Source: Cristatella mucedo (Eukaryota > Bryozoa > Phylactolaemata > Cristatellidae). Taken from it: DNA of 28,500 nt. A program made the position numbers and the translations under genes. Below the pieces are notes generated by a model, which was given only the letters and a program-made list of their open reading frames with translations, had not been told where the DNA came from and did no database searches. Positions 1 to 9,587 of the stretch are shown piece after piece. Every line of letters begins with the position of its first letter. Position 1 is the stretch's first letter. The stretch covers positions 3,375,001 to 3,403,500 of the forward strand of contig WPIO01000024.1 in assembly GCA_009760855.2 (NCBI GenBank). Direction: 5' to 3'.

Positions 1-40
1 ATCAGAACTAAGGTTATACATACACTAATGAGTACTCACA

Positions 41-807
41 TCAATAGGAGGTCGGACTATCCCTGTTCTTTAAGACTTCATGCATTCGCCAGGGCATTGA
101 CTTAGTGAGCTTTCGGCAAACATCCGGATTAATGCAGTCCCACAGATGGTTAAGCCCTCCATAAAGCAAATTTAGCCAAGACAAGAGATGCTGTTCTCAG
201 CTCTAAGTGAGTGCTCCAACCTGTCCCACAGATGCTCAATAGGGTTGAGAGCGGGAGATTGGCTTGGCCAGCTATGGACTTGGACACCTGAATCGGGGGA
301 AGAATTGCTTCATGGCACTTTCAGTATGCTTGAGATCATTATCCATCTGCCAAACGTAGTCCTCTCCTTGCAAGAGGCACAGGGTATTCCAATATTTTTG
401 ACTGCGTCCATGACTATTTTCCTGTACATAATCTCGTTGATTCGGTGTCGAGCTCCTACGATGGAAGCCGAAAACAAGACCAAGCAAGCACACTTCCACC
501 TCCTCACTTGAGCGTAGATTGCAAGCAGTCCGGGTGGTACTGCAAGCCTTTTCTTCGACTGACGAAATGTCTCTGCTTTCCATGTTCGTGGTCCTCGAAT
601 TTACTTTCATCGGTCCATGAAATTCTGCTCCAGTCGGCAGCTGTAAAGTGGGTGTGTTCATGGGCCCACTGCAGACAGCATTTTCGTTGTCGTTCGTTAA
701 TTAACAGCTTGCTTTTATTAACTCTTTTGTAAATGCCTTTCTCAATAAGCCTCCCGTGAACCGTATCGACACTTACACAGCCTTGCCGACGGCCTCTTCT
801 AAAGTCC

Positions 808-872
<65 letters not shown>

Positions 873-890
873 CGAAATGTTGCTTTGCTT
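41..890 (-). mobile_element. Tc1/mariner transposase, broken copy 1 (DD34E type)
   Basis: The minus strand carries most of a Tc1-like transposase. From N to C it shows a segment near 770-660 (VSVDTVHGRLIEKGIYKR), the first catalytic Asp in SWTDESKFEDH (Asp codon 609-611), the family motif YHPDCLQSTLK ending in a stop, the second Asp in QMDNDLKHTESAMKQF (Asp 341-343), the Glu in WPSQSPALNPIEHLWD (Glu 235-237), and a normal C-terminus (SMPWRMHEVLKN) with stop at 41-43. D2 to E is 106 bases, which is 34 intervening residues plus one extra base, so a single-base insertion breaks the frame there. Further stops interrupt the frame near 510 and 175. A (GA)n tract lies in the N-terminal part. Terminal inverted repeats were not found. 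This is an inactive fossil of a cut-and-paste DNA transposon. Confidence 0.9.
809..870. repeat. (AG)n microsatellite
   Basis: About 31 uninterrupted AG units within the N-terminal part of the Tc1-like relic. Open frames across it code only for repetitive Glu-Arg or Ser-Leu and are not genes. Confidence 0.98.
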
Positions 891-1024
891 CGACCCAGTG
901 TGCAGCCAGTTTTAGCAGACGGAAATCTTTTTTTGTCTTCGAACGAGGGCCCTCGGAGAGACGTCCATTCTACCACTCTGAAAGTACTTCTGGTTTTAAT
1001 GTGCAGAATGTACAAAGTACACAA

Positions 1025-1680
1025 TTTCAGCAATGTCATATAGCTGAAAGCAGGCAGAATTGGCTGTGGAGCTCATGTGTTCATCAAGTTAAAGGTCAGT
1101 TTGGAACAGGACAACCAAAATTAGTTCATATGCTACTGCTTGAAGATGCCACTGGAGATATTCTGGCCGAGCCCATTTTAGGGTTAGCTTATCTAATTTT
1201 GGAGTATTTTAATGTTTGCCCATAGCTAGTAAGTTGGTTTTATCGTCATTCAGTGTGAGCAAGTTTGCTGCCATTCATGTACAGATGTCATCAATACATG
1301 CAGCAAGGGAGTTGAGAGAATTCGACGTGCTGGAGGCCTGGGAGGGATCAAAGCAGAGGTACCAACTTCATATCAAGGGCAGCTTAGATTGTGCTTGGTG
1401 ATTACGTCGGCAATAGGGAGAGTATAAATTGAGAAAAGAAGGTGACCAAGCATCGCTTTCCAAGGTACCTTTTACTGTAGGGGCTCCTCGAATGATTGTT
1501 GATAACAATGCTTTGGAGTCTCCCACTGAAATAAAACCTGTACCATTGTAGTACTGTGCCAGTGATATTGAGGCACAATACGGCAGACTGTCAAGAAGAC
1601 TCAAGAACAACTTTCGTGATCAGTTCGTATCAAATGCTGCCGAGAGATCCGGTTAAACAAGCTCTGAGAGGCTCTACCTG
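1025..1680 (-). mobile_element. L2/CR1-type LINE fragment, copy 1
   Basis: This segment is similar base by base to the better LINE copy at 5565-6600: compare the runs around 1040-1100 with 6195-6250, and 1228-1300 with 6370-6440 (shared phrase gttggttttatcgtcattcag). It corresponds on the minus strand to the end of the reverse-transcriptase region and the thumb. The YADD region is damaged here (near 1365-1390 the expected bases are partly missing) and no 3' tail is present, so it is a truncated, decayed insertion. Confidence 0.75.
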
Positions 1681-1787
1681 AGTTTGCATTGGTTTTTTTT
1701 ATGTCGTCTAAAACCATAGATTATGACATTTTCCCCAGTTTTCGTAATGTTGGAGCCTCTATTAATATCAAGCACTCTCAGCGACGC

Positions 1788-1873
<86 letters not shown>
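1788..1873. repeat. (TA)n microsatellite
   Basis: An almost pure TA tract with two TG interruptions. It lies just outside the 3' tail of the minus-strand SINE at 1931-2045, so it probably grew from that element's terminal short repeat. Confidence 0.97.
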
Positions 1874-1930
1874 CTGCTATACTACACTATATACTATACT
1901 ACTATACATATATAATTCACTTGTACAGAA

Positions 1931-2045
1931 CCAAAGAGAACCTAATCACTATCCAGGTGCTTTACATATGCAGCAGAGCTCGAGCCCACGACCTTGGTCA
2001 TCAAAGGCGAGCACCTTACCCCCTGGGCCAAAGCAGGGCGGCACA
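1931..2045 (-). mobile_element. tRNA-derived SINE, copy 1
   Basis: Read on the minus strand it has a box A-like region (complement of 2007-2030, ending aaggtgctcgcc), a box B-like region (complement of 1976-1993, core gtcgtgggctcgagc), then catatg, then the tail that LINEs in this window also carry, reaching caagtgaattata and the adjoining TA repeat. Spacing of the two boxes is that of a tRNA-derived pol III promoter. The tail hairpin (about 1932-1970) has decayed. The same head occurs at 16857-16878, 21167-21186 and, without box B, at 6992-7033. Confidence 0.8.
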
Positions 2046-2491
2046 TTGCGTTTCACTCCTGTGCATGCCGGAAAAATTCCATGAAAGACAGACTGTGGCT
2101 TTGGGTATATTGTTAAGGGTTGCTATGTGGCCTGCCTTATTATCATCATCTGTATTGGTGAAAAGGGGGTTGCTTCTCCCTGCCCGGCTTTCCCGGCGGT
2201 TTTCCATGCTTCCAGATGGCGCCTTCCTAGATGCTGTGTCTTGTAGCGGCCAGACGTCACGTGCATGTGTACCACACCGGTAATGCCTGTTGTCTGGTTA
2301 CAAATTGCAAACATTGCGGGCATGTCGATGCTGGCGAGCTGAAGGCACCGTGCATTGCACAAAGCGGCGCCGCAGCCGAACGCAATGCGCACTTTTTGTT
2401 TCGGCAGGCAGCTAGTATTTTGTCGGGAAATGCACGTTATCTCGATTAAGATACGAGTGCCCAGCTGCACAGCCCAAGTTCTCTGAGGTGA
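2046..2491. other. No gene recognised; GC-rich stretch upstream of exon A
   Basis: Open frames here are short and overlap on both strands. A GATGGCGCC word lies near 2215-2224 and a GACGTCACGTG word near 2254-2264. They resemble common promoter words, but single words like these are expected by chance and no transcription start can be assigned. Confidence 0.3.
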
Positions 2492-2528
2492 GAATGCCGC
2501 CGCTGTCGTTGCAGCAGCGGCGGCATTC
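2492..2528. repeat. Short GC-rich inverted repeat
   Basis: Arms GAATGCCGCCGCTG (2492-2505) and CAGCGGCGGCATTC (2515-2528) are perfect complements around a 9-base loop. This is a stable potential hairpin with no T-run or other sign of a specific function. Confidence 0.85.
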
Positions 2529-2624
2529 GCAGCGGCAGTGGATGACGGAAGTGTTTATTGGCAGCCTTACTGCACAGATGCGTGTTTAACTGTCAGGAAG
2601 AAGAGCTGCCATCACTTCTTTCTG

Positions 2625-2790
2625 ACCTTTGCCCCCTTGGTCTCTCTGTCTTAGCCCCAGGGGTGATGTGCTCGCTCGACACGCCCCAGGTCGTGGGTTT
2701 GAGTCCTCCAGTTCGGGATCATCTGTTGCCCAACCCGAAAGCGGGATGATAGCCTCCGTTCAGGCTCTGCTCTGCCTCTGAGTAAATGAA
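2625..2790 (+). mobile_element. Probable tRNA-derived SINE of a second family
   Basis: A head similar to the other SINEs is visible: a box A-like stretch around 2652-2675 (gggtgatgtgctcgct) and a box B-like stretch around 2688-2705 (gtcgtgggtttgagtcc). The body that follows (ccagttcgggatcatctg and on) is not found in the other copies, and the hairpin tail is missing. It therefore looks like a different SINE family with a related tRNA-like head. A tRNA gene is unlikely because no acceptor stem can be closed. Confidence 0.5.
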
Positions 2791-2886
2791 GCCGTTTAAT
2801 CAACTGACCTTTATATTTTTTTTTAAAACTTTTTTCTGGCTAGCAGCGACACACGGTGGCAGCTTGTTGTCTTTGTTTCATTCCAG

Positions 2887-3246
2887 GCGAGGCGCTGGGA
2901 GCGCTGTGCAAGCGACACGGCGGCACCGCCGTGTACTCAGAAGTCGGTGTCAAGGCAATGGCGGCCGTGCGCTTTGGTCTTGAGCAGCTGCAGCACCAGC
3001 CGCAGCACCACTCGACGGCTAGCCGAGGCGCTGCGCAACGCGGGCGCCTCGACGATGCAGCGGCGGCGACGCCGCCGCCACCCGAGCAGGCTAGTGCCGA
3101 CCTCCTTGTCGGCACGGGCATAAGCAGGCGTGACGGCGCAGCCCTGCCGCTTCCGGTGCGGCGGCTAGCCGAGAGGGAGGCATCGTCATCGGCCTCAGTC
3201 GAGGGCCGCTACATCGGTGGGCTGCTTGCTCTCAGCGGATCACCAC
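2887..3246 (+). CDS. Exon A: likely N-terminal exon of the HEAT-repeat protein
   Basis: A pyrimidine-rich tract ending in cattccag precedes the exon, and the exon ends at a good donor (CCAC|gtacgt). It is open throughout with strongly GC-rich codons, like the later exons. It starts with EALGALCKRHGG followed by a helical stretch (VYSEVGVKAMAAVRFGLEQL) that fits a HEAT helix pair. After this comes a His/Gln and Ala/Pro-rich linker (DDAAAATPPPPEQAS) and a further segment of unclear fold. It ends with one base of a codon, whereas exon B as drawn begins with one base. Either an exon between them has been missed or one boundary is wrong. Membership of the gene is inferred from strand, composition and position. 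Confidence 0.5.
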
Positions 3247-3417
3247 GTACGTCGGCGCTCATGGTAATCGAGTGTTGAACGAGGCTCTGCTTGCCGCCGC
3301 CGCTGGCCTTTGGTACTCGCAGGCTAGCTGTGCTGTGCCTAGCGGCTGCTGCGAGTGTGGCTGTGAGCTGAACCACTGAGCAAGTTAGCTTTGCATATTT
3401 TTCATACATATAAATAA

Positions 3418-3442
3418 TATAATAATAATAGTAATAATAATA
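3418..3442. repeat. (AAT)n repeat at a LINE 3' end
   Basis: Imperfect AAT units (with one GTA) directly abut the hairpin tail of the minus-strand LINE end at 3445. This is the terminal short repeat typical of the elements in this window. Confidence 0.85.
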
Positions 3443-3444
3443 TC

Positions 3445-3775
3445 TTTTGTAGAGTGCCCTAAAAGAGCTAAATCTCTACTCGGGCACTTTATTGCTCACT
3501 GCAAGAAATGCAATAGCCTATAGTTGATGGCAAGCAAGGGGTCATGCTTAGACCAGAACGAAAAGCACACAAGCATCAGGCTCGGACAAACTTGCAAAAC
3601 CAGGTTGGGCCCCTGGTTAGTAACACTCTGAATCATGCACGGGCAATCAAACCATGCACGAATGAGACAAATTCGCTGGGCTGATAAACAAAAGCATATC
3701 GCTCTTGGCCTTTATCACGAACACACAAAAGGACAGTTCAATAAGCCAGATGTGTATATATAAATAAATAAATAA
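3445..3775 (-). mobile_element. LINE 3' UTR fragment with hairpin tail
   Basis: The tail stem is AGTGCCC (3453-3459) paired with GGGCACT (3482-3488), with an inner aagagc/ctct region. Upstream on the minus strand it matches the 3' UTR of the copy at 18468-18740: both contain gctcactgcaagag-like, gcttagacc/ggttagacc, ggttagtaacac and gaatcatgcac(a/g)gg phrases in the same order. It stops before any coding part, so it is 5'-truncated, as LINE insertions usually are. A (TAAA)/(TA) tract at 3757-3793 marks the far end. Confidence 0.8.
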
Positions 3776-3793
3776 ATATATATATATATATTT
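3757..3793. repeat. (TA)n/(TAAA)n microsatellite
   Basis: TA units flank a run of TAAA units, next to the LINE 3' UTR fragment. Confidence 0.95.
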
Positions 3794-3799
3794 ATAATA

Positions 3800-5560
3800 C
3801 TTCATGCAAGGCCAGACATAGGTATACGCACCGATCAAACCACTCGGCTGCGACACCCCTCTCAGAAAATCTCTGGCTGCTGCAAATTGGCCTTCTGCAA
3901 AAGAAGAGCATCTGCAGCTGATCAGGAGGCATCTCACCTAGCTGGCAAGCAGTGCGGGGTTGTTTTTGTGCCCAATAAGAAGACAAAAAGTGAAGCTTTG
4001 CTAGTTCTCGTTTTGCCACGTAACGTATATTATAGTGGAAGGAGTCAGCATTCGAAGAACAAACCTGCTGCTGCGTCGATGGCATGCTCAGACCTCGAAG
4101 GCAGCCCGTGTGGGCCACTGGGAAAAAACAAAACGGTGAAACCCTGAAATCCTTGGCTTCTCGAGCCAAGCCTCTTTCTGACATGCTGCATGACTGTGCT
4201 CTCTGCTAAAGTGAAAGTTGGGCTGCGATTCGGTACGTCACGAAAGTAGTGTCACCACTGTCTGTTTTCCTGCTTTAAGTTAGGTGCACAGTCAGTAAAA
4301 AATATGAATGCAATTTAGGGTGAGTCTTTAGTTTGCAAAGTACTGTAATTATTACAAGTGATTCCACCTTTACGTCTATCTTTTAGAAAAACAGCTAAAC
4401 TCATCAAGTAGCCTGAACATAGCCTGGTATAGGGTTTAATTCTTAAGATGACCAACGTGACTGTTATCGGTGCAGGTGTGTATGTCTATTTTATTCGTAA
4501 ACGCAGCCGTGTTTGATAAAATATCACTGTGAAGCACTGATCTTTATCAGTAACTTTGGTTTTGACTTTTTTGCATGAAATATTTGTTTTTGTGATACTA
4601 TTTTCTGGTTGCATAAGTTGCCACTTAACCACGATTGAGGTGTAGAATTATTTTGCCAAGGATTTTTGAGCTTTGATATTTTTCTTGTGGAAATATATAG
4701 GGTAGCTATTTTCTGTTGGTGTACTAGACGATTCGACACTCGAATTGTGTTCTTGTGCTATCAATGCAGGCATGGTGACAGCCTGTGTGAACTGCTCACC
4801 ATCTGGTTCAGAGTGTTACGATCATGCGCTTCGTCTATACCTTCTGGTCTGTAGTGAATCTCTAGTTTGTCTACTGCACTTCTTGTGAGACTGAAGTTTT
4901 GCGATTAATTCGATGGTGCTTGCAACTCAGTTTCCCTACTATCCGCTCATTGATTCTAGGCGTTTGAGCGAACCAATGCCGATTTACCTTCTCCGGACGC
5001 TCACACTAAATGGAGCCTTGTGGAAACGTGGATGAAGTATGTCCAGTTCACAGCGGCTGAATGCCGTGAGCTTGGCCTGTGAAATTTCAAGGTTTACCGA
5101 ATTCATGTGTACGCTGTTGCGAGCGATCGTGCATGCCTTCTCGATCACTGCTGGCTACTGGCTTGGTTGCCAGTGGTCCTGCACCTGGATCTCCACGTTA
5201 GCATGAGTCAGGGTGCCTTTCGCCCATTGATAGACGAAGCTAGTTGCTTTAGACACCTAACAGTGGCTCGTTCGGTGAGTCGGCAGGGGGCAGGGGAAGG
5301 GCAGCGGCGTCAGTCGCTTGTAAGGTGCAGAGCTGCTTCTAGGGTGAAGCAGTGTAATGGCTGGCACCAAGGAGCGCTTGGTGAGAAGTGGTCAGCTGCT
5401 CAATGGACTTGCGTGGCTAAGCTAATCGCAATATTTAGCTGCAATGTCTTGCTTCTGTTGACATCTCAGCTAGCCATTAGATTTCCCATCTCTCTCTCTC
5501 TCAGAAATAAGACAATTGTAAGAATAACATTATTAATATTACTAATGTTAACTAATAATA
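3800..5560. other. Intronic sequence, nothing recognised
   Basis: Short overlapping frames on both strands only. No splice-bounded GC-rich open stretch, no transposase or RT motif, and no hairpin tail was seen. It lies between exons A and B and may hide a missing exon that I could not recognise. Confidence 0.4.
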
Positions 5561-5564
5561 ATAG

Positions 5565-6600
5565 GACATTTGTGTAGCACTCTTGGAGAACTGCATCTCT
5601 TTCCGGTCACTTTACATATGCTGGAAAGGAAGCAGGTTTGCTGGTTAGAAATAACTTGCACGGTGCCAGCACGACTTAGCATGTTGCAAAGGACTATACC
5701 CCGCAGTCCCAGAAAATGGTGTGACGAACATGTGCGTTTTTAACTTCTGTTTGAATGTCAAGTCAAGGGCGGGCTGTTCTGACGTCAGTTGGGAGTTAAT
5801 TCTTTTCCTGGCTTCAGGGGCATACAAACTAAGGCTCCAAAAGATTTGAGGTGGTTAGAGGCACCATTAAACGACTTGAGTTGGAAGAGTGGGTGTGATA
5901 CGATAGGCGGGTAGGATGCATAGGCTGACTGGGAAGTAGTTCGGGTAAGTAAGCCTAAAAATGAGTGAGAAAACCTTAAATTCCAAATGCTGCTTGATGG
6001 AGAGCTCGTGCAAGTCGTGAGAAGTGGCGTAAGATGGCAACTATGACATTCACGATAGACAAACCTAGCTTCAGAACTTTGCAACAACTGTAACTGCGTT
6101 ATTGCACAGGCCGGGAGACAAGCTGTTAGTCGAGAAGTGTTGTCACAAATGAAGGGACCAATATGGATTTGGTATCTGTGTAAGCAGCTTTAGCAATGTT
6201 GCATAGCTGACAGTAGGCAGACTTGAATGTGAAGCTGATGTGGTCATCTAGTGACAGATCACTTTGGAATAGGACATCCAGACTGCGTGCTGATGTTACA
6301 ATAGATATGCTGACCGAATCTATTTTGAGTGGGGACGTATTCCAGTGGTTGATTAACACCAGGCTTGCCCATAAATTGTAAGTTGGTTTTATCGTCATTC
6401 AGATTGAGAAGTTGCCATGCTTGTTCAAATGTCAGCAAAAAATTCATTCAGGAACTTGGAGAGTTTGAGATGCTGGAAAGCAAGTAAGGATCAAAGCACA
6501 GATACAGTTGTCTGTCATCTGCATAAAAAATGAAAGCTTAGATTGTCCTTGGTGATTAAATTATGGAAAGAGGTTTATCTAGCATAAAGCCGTTGGGTAC
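5565..6600 (-). mobile_element. L2/CR1-type LINE, best-preserved copy (RT core to 3' tail)
   Basis: On the minus strand the order is: RT catalytic core AFIFYADDRQLY (6502-6537, YADD at 6514-6525); a segment with WQLLNLNDDKTNLQFM (complement of about 6363-6410); LDVLFQSDLSLDDHISF plus KSAYCQLCNIAKAAY (about 6175-6290); the C-terminal zone with LKSFGALVCMPLKPGKELTP (about 5788-5850); and FKQKLKTHMFVTPF (about 5705-5745). A 3' UTR follows, ending in the degraded tail at 5570-5615 and AAT-type repeats at 5525-5565. The motif set and the hairpin-type 3' end point to the CR1/L2 group of non-LTR retrotransposons. Frameshifts and stops separate the blocks, so it is inactive. The 5' part is missing, and it abuts the large inverted repeat at 6612. 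Confidence 0.88.
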
Positions 6601-6611
6601 CCATACTGTAG

Positions 6612-7424
6612 ACCGGAAGCAACATATCTAAAAACAAAAATGTGCCGATCACTGCATAATATGCGAATCGTATTTCAACGTGCTAAACCTTGGTAGATCG
6701 AGGTACATGCAAGAAGCATGTTAAAGTGCATGCTTGTGGCTTGTATGCAGCTTCATTTTTAATGTAGCTTGATGCCTTTTAAATTCAATAACTCGGTTAA
6801 TACTGCTTGAACCAAGGTGAAATTTGAAACGCGAATACAGCTGTGCTTGCATTTCATAGGCCAGACAAACTTCTGATTTAGGTAGTACAAGTTTTGCTAT
6901 ACATGACATCAAACGTCATGGAGCTTTATTTTCTGCAATCCTAGACAGCTTATACTTCAGAGCAATTATGTTAACAGGCAACACTGACCTCAGTCAGACC
7001 TTGGTCGGGGCGAGCACCGTAACCGCTAGACCATAGAAGCTCCTAGGATCAGTGTTGCCTGTTGACATAATTGCTCTGAAGTTTAAGCTGTCTAGGATTG
7101 CAGAAAATAAAGCTCCATGACGTTTGATGTCATGTATAGCAAAACTTGTACTACCTAAATCAGAAGTTTGTCTGGCCTATGTAATGCAAGCACAGCTGTA
7201 TTCGCGTTTCAAATTTCACCTTGGTTCGAGCAGTATTAACCGAGCTATGGAATTTAAAAGGCATCAAGCTACATTAAAAATGAAACTGCATACAAGCCAC
7301 AAGCATGCACTTTAACATGCTTCATGCATGTACCTCGATCTACCAAGGTTTAGCACGTTGAAATACGATTCGCATATTATACAGTGATCGGCACATTTTT
7401 ATTTTTAGATATGCTGCTTCCGGT
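6612..7424. repeat. Long inverted repeat: two 376-bp arms, 61-bp loop
   Basis: The left arm 6612-6987 and the right arm 7049-7424 are reverse complements over exactly 376 positions, with 11 mismatches and no gap by manual alignment (about 97%). Both arms contain the same 63-codon open stretch pointing away from the loop, MMSCIAKLVLPKSEVC at its start, but this has no recognisable domain and is probably accidental. RNA from either strand would form a very long hairpin. Candidate explanations are a foldback/MITE-like element, a recent inverted duplication, or an assembly or amplification artefact. Lack of gaps favours a recent origin. Confidence 0.95.
6988..7048 (-). mobile_element. SINE head forming the loop of the inverted repeat
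   Basis: On the minus strand the loop reads tggtctagcggttacggtgc, then tcgccccgaccaaggtctgactgagg. This matches the head of the SINE at 21150-21285 (tggtccagcggttaaggtgc, then tcgccccgactaacgtctggctgagg). It includes box A but stops just before box B, so it is a truncated SINE head rather than a working pol III unit. Confidence 0.8.
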
Positions 7425-7754
7425 TTACATCCAGGTTAGGCGGGGTTCGCATGATCGGTTTTTCTTTTATATGAAAGTCGTCAGAACTTCCGATCCCACT
7501 TTTTCACGATTATCTTTGTACCCTAGACAAATATTCAATTGCCCGACCTATTTTTTTTATGTAGTTTCTCGACATTCCTCTTAAGTAGCAGCAGTAGCCG
7601 GCGAGGTGGCAGTGATACACTGCTCGCCACTCCCACAAACCTTGCCTGTCTTCTAGCTAACCGAAGCACGTAGTGCTTACTTCCGAAGATCGCTCGTCGG
7701 TCGCGATTGGTTTGTGCCGATGTCGGTAGTAAGGTGGCTGCTTGTCTGTCGAAG
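7425..7754. other. Intronic sequence before exon B, nothing firm
   Basis: No repeat was recognised here. An acceptor-like tctag at 7652-7656 opens a frame continuous with exon B, so exon B could start as far upstream as 7657. Confidence 0.4.
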
Positions 7755-8011
7755 GTGCCTGCAATTCATGGTCGAGGGCTGCTCGGCCAGCATCAGCACC
7801 GATGTATGCTGCCTCAGCTGCTTCAACCCGCTCGTCGACGAGGCCTTGCTTGACCTGATCGACGAGTCCGTGAGGCACTGCAGCCGCTTCGTGCGCGAAG
7901 CGGGACTGCACCTGTGTGCCGCCGTCGTCGACTGCAACGGCCCGGCTCCTGCTGATACGAAGATGGACATCGCCAGGACTCCGTTTGCGGAATCGCCTGA
8001 CGAAGGCGGAG
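7755..8011 (+). CDS. Exon B: HEAT-repeat protein
   Basis: The exon is open from a possible acceptor (tgtctgtcgaag|g) to the donor GGAG|gtacag. It encodes CLQFMVEGCSASISTD, then a clear helix pair (PLVDEALLDLIDESVRHCS, RFVREAGLHLCAAVV) typical of a HEAT repeat, then a polar linker ending ESPDEGG. The donor leaves one base of a codon, which exactly suits exon C (two bases first). The start is uncertain: acceptors at 7656, 7732 and 7754 are all possible, and the first of these adds about 33 residues. GC-rich codon use contrasts with the AT-rich flanks. Confidence 0.65.
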
Positions 8012-8160
8012 GTACAGTAGGGCAGTCGAAGTCAAACCGTGTCTTGGTCTTTCGGCGAAGGGCTTGGCAATGCTTGCTCGGTGTGGTGCTGCAAGTCTTT
8101 GAGTTGATGTTGGGTTGTTTAGTTGTTTCCTCCTCGAAACGAATCATCAGTGTATTGTGA

Positions 8161-8163
<3 letters not shown>

Positions 8164-8246
<83 letters not shown>
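8164..8246. repeat. (GA)n microsatellite
   Basis: About 41 uninterrupted GA units, some 150 bases downstream of the exon B donor. Confidence 0.98.
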
Positions 8247-8247
<1 letters not shown>

Positions 8248-8249
8248 AG

Positions 8250-8745
8250 TGCCACTGTCCACTGCCTGAGCTTTTGATATCAGCTAAGCGGATGCTTGCT
8301 TCTGTAAGCACGTGCAGCTGAATTCTACGTACTTAGTGAACCATAAAACCCTGATCGACGTAGCTTGCATGAGCCTAGAAGTATAGGTGGCTGCCTTTTG
8401 AACACTGCCTACCCGCAAGACTTTCTAGGCTTGAAAAATGCGTTTTTTGCTTAATGGAAGTGACCTCACTGGGCGGAGAGGTTTACCGTGGTCCGTCTGT
8501 GCATGCAGACATCCTTGATTGAAATAAACTGGCAGCCCAAAGGTACATCAGAAACGTAGCATCTACGCTCAAACGTAAAACTATTCGCACGGGTGGGGCA
8601 GCCGGCTTGACGGCCCCCTACTCACCGGCATGTCGAACGTTCGTGTCACCAAAACTATATGCACTGGTTGAAATGAACAAAGCAACATGTTCCATGTTCT
8701 CGAAATTATCACATATCATACTTAATTTATTGTGCTAATAGGACG
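8250..8745. other. Intronic sequence, nothing recognised
   Basis: Only short frames were seen, with no motif assigned. It runs up to the region where the Tc1 relic becomes recognisable. Confidence 0.4.
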
Positions 8746-9147
8746 TTGCACCTCACTTATTTGCAGCGACCTGCCGGACTTGCCCAGGCATGGAGCTAAC
8801 TAAACGCTCGTAGACATCGATCTTTATACTACAATCCAGGCTTGTGGCAAGCAAACAAAAAGCGTATCAATGGTTGTGATACCGACGGCCAGCTGCCGAA
8901 ACCGTAGCACAACTTCATCCCACAAATGCTCGTTTGGAGTTAAGGTCAAGAGATTTACTTGGTCATTCAATAACCGTCACCGGGGGATTACTGAGTTCTG
9001 ATAAATTGTTACAAAAAATACCAAACTTTGGCAGTGCTGTGTTTAGTACCCTAGTCGTGCTGGAATATATAATTCAGTCCACGAAGTGCCATCGCATTTG
9101 GTAGGTCTACGTTTTGAAGAAGGTCTAAATAGACGTCTTGGGCCATG

Positions 9148-9300
9148 ATGCCGTGTATTCATATTATTCATGTTGTTTATCAAGTATGATACCACTCACC
9201 AATCGATCGTGTTTCCTTTGCTGCAAATGCAAAGCTCATAGAAAGAGATTGAGTTCTCTGAAGGCGCTTAATGAAGTGCATTATTATTATTATGTTATCA
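9148..9300 (+). mobile_element. LINE 3' end inserted into the Tc1 relic
   Basis: The sequence matches the LINE 3' ends at 16540-16695 and 25135-25285 (tttatcaag(t/c)atgatac/t, actcacca(a/t)t(c/a), and the tail agagattgagttctctgaag) and ends in (ATT)n at 9279-9294. Transposase-coding blocks continue on each side, so the LINE end jumped into an existing Tc1 copy. Confidence 0.8.
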
Positions 9301-9536
9301 TGTCGTCCAGGGCTCGGATGCCATTCCATGGTGAAGCAACCCCATATCATGACACCTTTTCCTCCAAATTTGACCGTTGGCTGCAGACAATTGGGTGAGG
9401 AGGCTTCGTCGGATTGCCTACGAACGTAAAGCCTTCATTTGCAGTTCGAAAAGAGCCTGAATTTGCTTTAGTCACTCCGTACGACTAATCTTTAGCAGTC
9501 CAGTGGATTCGAGACTTAGCCCTCTTTAAACGACTT

Positions 9537-9587
9537 TCTTATTACTTATTACTTACTTATTACGACTTACTTACTTACTTACTTATC
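9537..9587. repeat. (TTAC)n-like tetranucleotide repeat
   Basis: Tandem ttac/ttatt units sit inside the Tc1 relic, just before the helix-turn-helix coding part on the minus strand. Confidence 0.9.

Noticed and set aside
2212-2270. Promoter for the HEAT gene (GATGGCGCC and GACGTCACGTG words)
   Set aside because: Single short words are expected by chance, and no first exon or transcription start can be placed.
6721-7315. A pair of almost identical 63-codon frames on opposite strands
   Set aside because: They are mirror copies caused by the inverted repeat. Identity follows from arm identity, and no domain or start context supports coding.
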